Below are positions 49,663 to 56,894 of a DNA stretch of 64,000 nt, in pieces; positions within the stretch are counted from its first letter, which is position 1, and every line of letters starts with the position of its first letter. The stretch covers positions 62,001 to 126,000 of the forward strand of contig NZ_RZUL01000002.1 in assembly GCF_004005485.1 (NCBI RefSeq). Reading direction: 5' to 3'. The position numbers and the translations under genes are program-made. Source of the DNA: Sphingobium algorifonticola (GTDB lineage Bacteria > Pseudomonadota > Alphaproteobacteria > Sphingomonadales > Sphingomonadaceae). A model generated the notes under the pieces. It was not told where the DNA came from and made no database searches. It was given only the letters and a program-made list of their open reading frames with translations.

Positions 49663-51267
49663 ATGCCCACCCATCAATACGACGTCATCATCATCGGTTC
49701 CGGTGCAGCGGGCCTGACCGCCGCGATCACGCTGGCGCAGGACAAGCGCGTGCTGGTGCTTGCCAAGGGCGCGCTGGATGGCGGATCGACCAATTGGGCG
49801 CAGGGCGGGATCGCCGCGGTGCTCGATGGCGGCGACAGCTTTGCCGAGCATGTCGAGGACACCATGGTCGCGGGCGCGGGCCTCAACAACCGCGAGACCG
49901 TCGAGTTCGTCGTCGAGAATGCGCCCGCCGCGATCGAGCGGCTCGCCGAACTGGGCGTGCCGTTCAATGCGGGCGAGGGTTTCGGCGAACGCTGGCACCT
50001 GACACAGGAAGGCGGGCACAGCCATCGCCGTATCGTGCATGTCGACGACGCGACCGGCGCGGCGGTACAGCGCGCGCTGGTGAAGGCGGCGCAGGCCAAT
50101 CCCAACATCACGCTGATGAGCGACATGGTCGCCATCGACCTCATCACGTCCCGCCATGGCGAACGTTTCTCGGGCGACGGCCATGTGTGGGGCGTCTATG
50201 CCTTCAACAAGAAAAGCAAACATGTCGACGCGCTGATCGGCAAGGCGACGATCCTGGCGACAGGCGGGGCAGGGCGCACCTATCTGTTTTCGACCGCGCC
50301 GCGCGGGGCGACGGGGGACGGGATCGCCATGGCCTGGCGCGCGGGCTGTCGCGTGTCGAACATGGAAATGAACCAGTTTCACCCGACCTGCCTCTACAAT
50401 CTGGAGGTCAAGAACTTCCTGATTACCGAAGCGATGCGCGGCGAGGGCGGCAAGCTGAAGCTGCCCCCCGGCGTGCCCGGTGGTGGCAAGCGTTTCATGG
50501 ACCGGCACGATCCGCGCGGGGAAATGGCGCCGCGCGACGTGGTGGCACGCGCGATTGACCATGAGATCAAGCGTCTGGGCCTCGATTATGTTCATCTCGA
50601 CATCAGCCATAAGCCGGAAGCGTTCATCAAGGAGCATTTCCCGACCATTTACGCGCGGCTGCTCGATCTCGACATCGACATCACCAAGGAGCCGATCCCG
50701 GTCGTCCCGGCGCAGCATTACACCTGCGGCGGGGTGGTGATCGATCTGGACGGGCGCACCGACCTGCCGGGGCTGTATGCTGCGGGCGAAGTGACCGAAA
50801 GCGGGCTGCATGGCGCCAACCGCCTTGCGTCCAACTCGCTGCTCGAATGTTTCGTCTTCGGCGAGGCGGCGGCAAAGCATATTCTTGCGCATTGGGATGC
50901 CCTGCCGGATGCGCCGCCGATCCGTGCGTGGGACGAGAGCCGCGTCACCGATTCGGATGAGGAAGTGATCGTGCAGCACAACTGGCGCGAAATCCGCCGC
51001 TTCATGTGGGATTATGTCGGCATCGTGCGGACAACCAAGCGGCTGGAGCGGGCCAAGCATCGCATCGACCTGCTCGCACAGGAAGTGGACGATTATTACG
51101 GCAATTTCCGCGTGACGCCGGACCTGATCGAGCTGCGCAACCTGCTCGAAGTGGCGCGGCTGATCGTACGGTCCGCCCTGCACCGCAAGGAAAGCCGCGG
51201 GCTGCATTATATATTGGATTATCCCGAAACGCTGCCGCAAGCGGTGGATACGGTACTGGTGCCATAG
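49663..51267 (+). CDS. nadB: L-aspartate oxidase
   Basis: The 534-residue flavoenzyme oxidises L-aspartate to iminoaspartate, the first step of NAD synthesis. The FAD-binding GSGAAGLTAA is at about 12-21 and the substrate region includes GGSTNWAQGGIAAV, MDRHDPRGEMAPRDVVARAI, and GLHGANRLASNSLLEC near residues 380-395. nadA and nadC are not in this window. AGGAAG ends seven bases before the ATG. Confidence 0.95.
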   Translation: MPTHQYDVIIIGSGAAGLTAAITLAQDKRVLVLAKGALDGGSTNWAQGGIAAVLDGGDSFAEHVEDTMVAGAGLNNRETVEFVVENAPAAIERLAELGVPFNAGEGFGERWHLTQEGGHSHRRIVHVDDATGAAVQRALVKAAQANPNITLMSDMVAIDLITSRHGERFSGDGHVWGVYAFNKKSKHVDALIGKATILATGGAGRTYLFSTAPRGATGDGIAMAWRAGCRVSNMEMNQFHPTCLYNLEVKNFLITEAMRGEGGKLKLPPGVPGGGKRFMDRHDPRGEMAPRDVVARAIDHEIKRLGLDYVHLDISHKPEAFIKEHFPTIYARLLDLDIDITKEPIPVVPAQHYTCGGVVIDLDGRTDLPGLYAAGEVTESGLHGANRLASNSLLECFVFGEAAAKHILAHWDALPDAPPIRAWDESRVTDSDEEVIVQHNWREIRRFMWDYVGIVRTTKRLERAKHRIDLLAQEVDDYYGNFRVTPDLIELRNLLEVARLIVRSALHRKESRGLHYILDYPETLPQAVDTVLVP

Positions 51268-51272
51268 AGTGA

Positions 51273-51391
51273 AGCCCCTCCCCTTCAGGGGAGGGGTTGG
51301 GGTGGGGCATGTAATTGCGTCGATTGGCTTCGCCAGCGATTGCGAAGGGCAATCGCACCCACCCCAACCCCTCCCTTGAAAGGGAGGGGCT
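51273..51391. mobile_element. Short non-coding element with C4TC4 inverted ends
   Basis: AGCCCCTCCCCTTCAGGGGA continuing GGGGTTGGGGTGGG at the left and its inverse CCCACCCCAACCCCTCCCTT continuing GAAAGGGAGGGGCT at the right enclose about 50 bases. The ends match the DUF559 element at 11843-12275, so it looks like a non-autonomous form. It lies between the convergent nadB and hydrolase genes, six bases after nadB. No clear target duplication is visible. Confidence 0.7.
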
Positions 51392-51400
51392 ATAAGAAAG

Positions 51401-52249
51401 CTACCCCCTCAAAAACCCCCGCAACACCGTCGCAAACCGTGCGGGCTGGTCCGCCATGATGACATGGCCGCTGGGGCCGATGGGCGTCAGCAGTGCGCCT
51501 TTCGCGGGCGCATAGGCGGTGCGATAACGCGCCATCTGCGCCTGTCGCTGCTGCGCATCGCTGCCAACGGCATAGGCCACCTGCAGCGGCGCCCGCAGTG
51601 TCTTGAGGCGGGGGCCAAGGTCGGTCTGCGCCAGTTCGCGCAACGCGGTGGCGATTACGTCCGGGTCGCTGCCTTTCGCGCCAGGCTGCTGCCGCACGAT
51701 GTCGGCGAACAATTGCCGCCCCGCCTTCGTGCCGGTGAAATAGCCGCTGAGCTGATCCGCCAGATAGCCCATGCCGCTGGTCGTGCCGCCCACCATGCCC
51801 GCGCCGTCGGGCAGCATATCGACCACCATGACCCGCCCGATCGCGGGGGCTGGTCGCATCGCCAGCAGCATCGCCAGGGTGCCGCCCATCGAATGGCCCA
51901 CCACGGCCGGGCGGACGAGCTTTGCCTGTGTGATGTACGCGGCGATGTCGGTGACGAGCGGTGCGATCAGCGGGCCAGACCTGTTCGCGTCGGGCGGCAA
52001 TCCGGCAAAGCCGCGCACCTGGACGAGGTGATAGCGATAGCCCGTTACCGCGGCGATCGTGCCCGCCCACACGCCGGGGCCGCTGGCTAGGCCGGGGATC
52101 AGCAGCACATCCGGTCCCGTGCCACGCACCGTCACGCTGATGCGGCGCGAGGCGAAAGCGGCGGCCTGCGCTGCGTCGGCGCAGCCAAAGGCGAGCAGCG
52201 TCGCTGCACCGGTCAGCCAGTCACGGCGATTGAGGATCGGGGGCGTCAT
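51401..52249 (-). CDS. Alpha/beta hydrolase with Tat-like signal
   Basis: The 282-residue protein begins NRRDWLTGAATLLAFGCADA, a twin-arginine-type signal whose cleavage is expected near residue 29. The hydrolase core has the nucleophile Ser120 in VVGHSMGG, the family oxyanion region LLIPGLASGPGVW (about 49-61) and the likely triad histidine in GPSGHVIMAD. It would act in the periplasm on an ester or peptide of unknown nature. The start at 52249 places the signal at the N-terminus. Confidence 0.87.
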   Translation of the reverse strand: MTPPILNRRDWLTGAATLLAFGCADAAQAAAFASRRISVTVRGTGPDVLLIPGLASGPGVWAGTIAAVTGYRYHLVQVRGFAGLPPDANRSGPLIAPLVTDIAAYITQAKLVRPAVVGHSMGGTLAMLLAMRPAPAIGRVMVVDMLPDGAGMVGGTTSGMGYLADQLSGYFTGTKAGRQLFADIVRQQPGAKGSDPDVIATALRELAQTDLGPRLKTLRAPLQVAYAVGSDAQQRQAQMARYRTAYAPAKGALLTPIGPSGHVIMADQPARFATVLRGFLRG

Positions 52250-52296
52250 GCCGCCTTCCTGTGGGCGCCGGTCTGAACCTGCCATGAGCCGCGCGG

Positions 52297-52698
52297 CTAG
52301 ACGAGGCCCAGCCGCGCCAGTTCGCCCAGCATGGCAGGCGGCAACTGCCCCGCGCCGTCGCTGTCCGCGCCCAGATCGGCGGGCGCATCCTTGCCTTCCA
52401 TATAGCGCCAGCCCTGGTGGGCGCGCTTCGGGCGGCCCTGCACCGCGATCAGGCGCGGTTCGAGGCGTATCCAGTGGCGGCCCTCCGGCGTGGGTTCAAA
52501 GCCGATGATCGGGCTGCGGCCGACGATCATGTGGGCATGGATCCAGTAGAGCGACCCGCCCGCCATCTCCGCCACGCGCTTGGGCAGATAGCGGGTCGTC
52601 AGCCGCGCCTCGCCCAGCGGACCGTGGGATTCGAGCCAGGCGCGCAGCGTGTCCGGGCTTTCGCTGCTGAAGGCAATCTTGGTCATGTGAAGCGGCAT
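52297..52698 (-). CDS. DUF1489 family protein
   Basis: The 133-residue protein matches DUF1489: MTKIAFSSES, TTRYLPKRVAEMAGGSLYWIHAHMIVGRSPIIGFEP and the QGWRYMEGKDAPADL end. The domain is widespread in alphaproteobacteria and has no known function. It lies between the hydrolase and mgtE, all on the minus strand. An alternative ATG is four residues in. Confidence 0.87.
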   Translation of the reverse strand: MPLHMTKIAFSSESPDTLRAWLESHGPLGEARLTTRYLPKRVAEMAGGSLYWIHAHMIVGRSPIIGFEPTPEGRHWIRLEPRLIAVQGRPKRAHQGWRYMEGKDAPADLGADSDGAGQLPPAMLGELARLGLV

Positions 52699-52739
52699 TG
52701 CATCCAGATGGCGCAGCGGACAGCGCCGATCAAGGGCGG

Positions 52740-54152
52740 CTACATGCCCGCCAGCGTCGCCAGTCCCAGAAAAGCGAAAAAGCCCATCGAATCGGTAATC
52801 ATCGTCACGAAGATCGAGGAAGCGACGGCCGGGTCCGCGCCCATGCGGTCAAGCGTCAGCGGCACCGCGACACCGGCCAGCCCCGCCGTCACGATATTGG
52901 TCAGCATCGCCGCTGCGATCACCGCGCCTAGCTGTGCATTGCCGAAGACGAGACCCACGCCCATGCCGATCACGGCGGCGACGGTGCCACCGTTCAGCAC
53001 CGCGACGCGGATTTCGCGGATGATCGTGCGCCGGGTGTTCGATGCCGTGATCTGGTTGGTGGCGAGCGCGCGCACCGTAACGGCCATCGTCTGGCTGCCG
53101 GCATTGCCGCCGACGCCCGCGACGATCGGCATCAGCGTGGCCAGCGCCACCATCCGCTCGATCGTGCCTTCGAATATGCCGATGATCGTGGAAGCGACCA
53201 GCGCGGTGACGAGGTTGGTGAGCAGCCAGCGGACGCGCGCCTTGTAACTGTCGATCACCGGTTCGTTGATGTCGCCGTCGCCTGCGCCGGACAGACGCAA
53301 TATGTCCTCGCCCGCTTCTTCCTGGACGATGTGCAATATGTCGTCGACGGTAATCATGCCGACCAGCCGCCCGCTCGCGTCTACCACAGCGGCGGAAATG
53401 AGCGCATATTTCTGGAAGCGCAGCGCGACTTCCTCCTGGTCCATATCGACCGGGATCAGCGTCTGCTCGCGCTTCATCAGGTCCGCCATGGCGATGCTGC
53501 GCGGGCAGGTGAGGATCCAGCTCAACTGGCAGGTGCCGATCGGCTTGTGCGCCGGATCGACGACGAAGATTTCCCAGAAATCGCTGGTCAGGTCGCCGTG
53601 GTCGCGCAGATAGTCGATCACCTGGCCGACGGTCATATGTTCGGGCACCGCGACCAGATCGCGCTGCATCAGGCGTCCGGCGGACTCTTCGGGATAGGCG
53701 AGCGCGCTTTCGATGGCCGCGCGATCCTCGGGGTCCATGGCATCGAGCACGGCCTGCTGGTCGGCCTCCTCCATGTCCTCGATGATCGCGACGGCATCGT
53801 CGGTATCGAGTTCGCGGGCGAACTCCGCCACCTGTTCGGGGCGCAGCGCGTCGATCAGGTCGTCACGGACATAATCGTTCAGTTCCGAAAGCACTTCCGC
53901 GCCGACCAGATCGCCCAGCGCCGCCGCCACATCGGCGCGCCGGTCCGACGGGGTCAGCTCCAGCAGGTCGGCGATGTCGGCGGGATGCAGCGGCGACACC
54001 AGATCGCGCGCTGCCTCGGCGTCGCCGGCTTCCACGGCGTCCAGAACGGCAGTGACGAAGCCGGGCTTCAGCCGGTCATCCTCGTCATGCTGCGACTCAG
54101 CGGCTGCAAGAAGCTCCGCATCGAGGGGATCGATCGCGCCAGGGTCGCTCAT
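52740..54152 (-). CDS. mgtE: Magnesium transporter MgtE
   Basis: The 470-residue Mg2+ channel has an acidic MgtE N domain (about residues 30-140, LHPADIADLLELTPSDRRADV), two CBS domains (about 150-275) and five C-terminal transmembrane segments (about 290-470), including the pore-lining GVGGNAGSQTMAV and the last MITDSMGFFAFLGLA. Cytosolic Mg2+ binding to the N and CBS parts closes the pore. ATG 54152 has GGAGG about six bases upstream. No Mg2+ riboswitch was recognised before it. Confidence 0.95.
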   Translation of the reverse strand: MSDPGAIDPLDAELLAAAESQHDEDDRLKPGFVTAVLDAVEAGDAEAARDLVSPLHPADIADLLELTPSDRRADVAAALGDLVGAEVLSELNDYVRDDLIDALRPEQVAEFARELDTDDAVAIIEDMEEADQQAVLDAMDPEDRAAIESALAYPEESAGRLMQRDLVAVPEHMTVGQVIDYLRDHGDLTSDFWEIFVVDPAHKPIGTCQLSWILTCPRSIAMADLMKREQTLIPVDMDQEEVALRFQKYALISAAVVDASGRLVGMITVDDILHIVQEEAGEDILRLSGAGDGDINEPVIDSYKARVRWLLTNLVTALVASTIIGIFEGTIERMVALATLMPIVAGVGGNAGSQTMAVTVRALATNQITASNTRRTIIREIRVAVLNGGTVAAVIGMGVGLVFGNAQLGAVIAAAMLTNIVTAGLAGVAVPLTLDRMGADPAVASSIFVTMITDSMGFFAFLGLATLAGM

Positions 54153-54311
54153 CGCCGCCTCCATCGTCTGCCGGTTCACACCTCATTCGCCGTCTTTCGC
54201 TGATGCACAATGGAATTGCAAGGACTGGACGGGTTCCAACGCGCCACCTTCCATCCGCAGGCCAAGTCTCTATATGGGCCGCACAACAAATGGCGTGAAA
54301 AGGATGTGACC

Positions 54312-54761
54312 ATGGCCGACGAAACTCTTACTCTCACTCTCGACAGCGGCGATGTCGTCATCAAGCTGCGCCCCGATCTCGCGCCCGGCCATGTCGAACG
54401 CATCACCACCCTGGCGAAGGAGGGATTCTACGACGGCGTGGTGTTCCATCGCGTGATCCCCGGCTTCATGGCGCAGGGCGGCGATCCGACCGGCACCGGC
54501 ATGGGCGGATCCAAGCTGCCCGACATCAAGGCGGAGTTCAGCCGCGAGCCGCATGTGCGCGGCGTCTGCTCGATGGCGCGTTCCTCCAACCCGAACAGCG
54601 CCAACAGCCAGTTCTTCATCTGTTTCGACGATGCGACGTTCCTGAATGGCCAGTATACGGTCTGGGGCGAAGTGACCGAAGGCATGGACCATGTCGATGC
54701 CCTGCCCAAGGGCGAGCCGCCGCGCAGCCCCGGCAAGATCATCAAGGCCGTGGTCGCCTGA
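54312..54761 (+). CDS. Cyclophilin-type peptidyl-prolyl isomerase
   Basis: The 149-residue protein is a single cyclophilin domain with no signal peptide, hence cytoplasmic. The active-site segment is FHRVIPGFMAQGGDPTGTG, followed by MARSSNPNSANSQFFICF and FLNGQYTVWGEV. It speeds proline isomerisation in folding proteins. AAAAGGA precedes ATG 54312; the upstream in-frame ATG at 54210 would read into the promoter region. Confidence 0.94.
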   Translation: MADETLTLTLDSGDVVIKLRPDLAPGHVERITTLAKEGFYDGVVFHRVIPGFMAQGGDPTGTGMGGSKLPDIKAEFSREPHVRGVCSMARSSNPNSANSQFFICFDDATFLNGQYTVWGEVTEGMDHVDALPKGEPPRSPGKIIKAVVA

Positions 54762-54823
54762 AGCCACGCCGGACTTTGCATGGAGCCGTTCCCCGGCCCG
54801 CGCCGGGGAACGGGTAACAGCCC

Positions 54824-55183
54824 TCAGCTCTGTGGATCGGCGGCCTTGTCCGGTTGCGGCCAGGCTCCGATCCGGGCGATATGCCACCGGCGCTGCGCGG
54901 TCGTCGATCCCGGCCCATCATTGGCGCGCCGCAGGACCACCGCGCGCAATGCGTAATAAGGTTTGCCGTTCGCTTTCAGCCGGGCGTAGACCTGCACCGG
55001 CACCGTGACATAGAGCGATCCCGCCGCGCCTTCCGCCTTGCCCGGCGCGCCGACATTGGCGTGGATTTCGCTAAGCTGCGCAAAATGGGCCGCGAAGCGG
55101 GCCGGGTCTTCGCCCGCATGATCGGCGCCGCTGCTACCCAGGCCGTGCGCATCGTCAGGGCTGGGGCTGGGCGCGCAGGTCAT
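54824..55183 (-). CDS. Small protein of unknown function
   Basis: The 119-residue ORF has no signal peptide at the ATG chosen (55183) and no family I can name. The second half, SLYVTVPVQVYARLKANGKP, ALRAVVLRRANDGPGSTTAQ and RRWHIARIGAW, looks like a real folded beta domain, with the motif PGSTTAQRRWHI typical of small sphingomonad hypotheticals. It overlaps the end of the upstream lipoprotein gene by 29 bases. The overlap leaves open that its true start is further inside or that an ancestral single gene was split. Confidence 0.55.
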   Translation of the reverse strand: MTCAPSPSPDDAHGLGSSGADHAGEDPARFAAHFAQLSEIHANVGAPGKAEGAAGSLYVTVPVQVYARLKANGKPYYALRAVVLRRANDGPGSTTAQRRWHIARIGAWPQPDKAADPQS

Positions 55184-55892
55184 TGTCGCGCTGCAGATTC
55201 TGACGAACCGTCGGCGCGGGGCCTGGCTGCGCGCGTTGCTCGGGCCGTCCCGCGCCTTCGCGCCGGAACCCTTGTCCTGGCACAGGGGCGGGGCGGTTTT
55301 CCCGCCGCCATTGGCGCTCCTGCCCCGCCGGACGTTCCGGCCGTGGTTGGGCGGCACCGTCGCGCGCTTGCCGGTCACGCCCCTGCCAGTCACGGCGCGA
55401 TCTGTCCCAACCCGGCGCGCCTTGTCCGGGCGTCGCGTCCGTTGCACGGTCGGGTCGGCGATCATAGCCCCGGCTGCGATCGGCCGGGCGTCCGTCACCC
55501 GGCCTGCCATCGCCTGGCCTGCCTGCCTCTACTGCGCGGGGACGCCAGTCGTCTCTGCGATCGCGACCGCGCCAGCGATCGCCGTCCCGTCGCCCATCAT
55601 TACCGCGATATTGCTGGCGGCGCGCTTCCCAATAGTTGCGCTGGCGATCGTCCCAGCGAAACCGCCTGCCGCCGCGATCGAACACATAATAGCCGGTGCC
55701 TGGGTAATAGAAGTCGTTGTACCAGCCCCCATAATTGCTCGCCGGTCCATAGAAACCGTCATCATAGCCGCCATAATAGCCAGTGCCGACCGACATGCCG
55801 CCATAGCCATAGCCATCGTCATAAGCGCAGGCCGACAGGCCGAGCAGCGGCAGGCACAGCAGCGATACGGTTCGTGGAAGACGGAAAGCCAC
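55155..55892 (-). CDS. Glycine/arginine-rich lipoprotein
   Basis: The 245-residue protein has a lipoprotein signal (MAFRLPRTVSLLCLPLLGLS, Cys22 in LSACAYDD). Residues 23-80 are rich in Tyr and Gly (YGYGGMSVGTGYYGGYDDGF), then FYYPGTGYYVFDRGGRRFRW forms the only conserved-looking core, and the rest is an Arg/Asp/Gly-rich low-complexity tail. The core type is frequent in sphingomonad envelope proteins of unknown role. Membrane position follows from the lipobox. Confidence 0.72.
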   Translation of the reverse strand: MAFRLPRTVSLLCLPLLGLSACAYDDGYGYGGMSVGTGYYGGYDDGFYGPASNYGGWYNDFYYPGTGYYVFDRGGRRFRWDDRQRNYWEARRQQYRGNDGRRDGDRWRGRDRRDDWRPRAVEAGRPGDGRPGDGRPADRSRGYDRRPDRATDATPGQGAPGWDRSRRDWQGRDRQARDGAAQPRPERPAGQERQWRRENRPAPVPGQGFRREGAGRPEQRAQPGPAPTVRQNLQRDNDLRAQPQP

Positions 55893-56217
55893 AGGCTCTC
55901 TCCTTGGTTATGATCTTGTTACACGCCAGTAACGCGCGGCGGTTGAATTGGTTGTGAACGGCATCGCCGTTCCTTTTGTCCCGTTCCTTTCAACCACACG
56001 ACAGTCCGTTCATCGCCCGTCCAGAAACCGTTGCCCGTCGGCAACAAATGGCGTTGCGGGCCGGTTTTTGAGAGATTTTTGCGACGAATGGCGCAACAAT
56101 TCGCGCAGGCAGGACATTGACCCCCTGCCAGCCGGGACAGTGCATCTTGCCGCCCGCCGCGCCCGCCGGGTCCACACCGCGCGGTCATCACCAGACAATT
56201 GCACAAAGGTACTCTTT
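55893..56217. other. Gene-free gap with two hairpins
   Basis: No ORF is convincing here. A perfect 7-bp hairpin (GAACGGC ATC GCCGTTC, 55956-55972) is followed by CTTTT and may end a plus-strand transcript or lie in a leader. A second perfect hairpin, GTTGCC CGTC GGCAAC, is at 56030-56045. TTGACC at 56117-56122 may be the -35 box of the beta-barrel gene, but no matching -10 box is evident. Confidence 0.5.
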
Positions 56218-56769
56218 ATGAAGACACTGCTTTTCGCAGCGGCTGCTGCCGCGTCCGTCCTTCCCATGGCCGTACAGGCGCAGGACAATACGGAACGCCG
56301 GATCGAACCCTATGTCGGCGTTCTCGGCGGCGTTCATGACTTCGATACCGAAGGCAATGAAGCGGGCATTCCCCCGGTCGGTTATGACGGTCGCCTTGTC
56401 CAGGGTGTCGCGGGGGTGAACGTCAATGTCGCAGGTCCGCTGGTCGTCGGCGTCGAGGGTAATGCCGCCAAGGGCGTCTCCGGCGATATCGACTGGGAAT
56501 ATGGCGTTGCGGGCCGGGTTGGCGTGAAGGCCGGCAAGGACAGCATGTTCTTCGGCAAGGTCGGCTATCAGTGGGTCAATTTCGACGCGCTGGGCAACAA
56601 CAGCCGTGATTTCCACGGCACCACTTATGGTGCCGGTGTGGAGCTTTCGCCGACCGATATCGGTCTTTCGAGCGCGGAACGCAGCAACGTTCGCTTGCGG
56701 CTTCAGGCTGACACATTCGGCAATTTCAACTCGATCCGCCCGATGGCCGGTCTGGTCGTGAAATACTGA
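56218..56769 (+). CDS. Outer-membrane beta-barrel protein (opacity-like)
   Basis: The 183-residue precursor has a Sec signal (MKTLLFAAAAAASVLPMAVQ, cleavage after AQA) and a mature part of alternating beta strands: IEPYVGVLGGVHDFD, VQGVAGVNVNVAGPLVVGVEG, WEYGVAGRVGVKAGKDSMFFGKVGYQWV and so on, ending in VVKY with a terminal aromatic residue. This is the build of small OmpA-like or opacity-type barrels. The function may be structural. The ATG at 56218 follows AAAGGTA about ten bases upstream. Confidence 0.85.
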   Translation: MKTLLFAAAAAASVLPMAVQAQDNTERRIEPYVGVLGGVHDFDTEGNEAGIPPVGYDGRLVQGVAGVNVNVAGPLVVGVEGNAAKGVSGDIDWEYGVAGRVGVKAGKDSMFFGKVGYQWVNFDALGNNSRDFHGTTYGAGVELSPTDIGLSSAERSNVRLRLQADTFGNFNSIRPMAGLVVKY

Positions 56770-56840
56770 TGAAACGCGTTCCGGGCATGCGGCGAAAGCC
56801 TGCACGTCCGGTTTCGGACCGTAGCGATACGGACCGGGGT

Positions 56841-56874
56841 CCAGGGCGGCGTTGACTGCAACCGCCCTGGATTT
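56841..56874 (+). terminator. Terminator hairpin after the beta-barrel gene
   Basis: CCAGGGCGG (56841-56849) and CCGCCCTGG (56862-56870) form a perfect 9-bp stem followed by ATTT. It lies 72 bases past the barrel gene stop, between convergent genes. Confidence 0.6.
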
Positions 56875-56894
56875 CCCGTGTCGCGAATGGCCGA

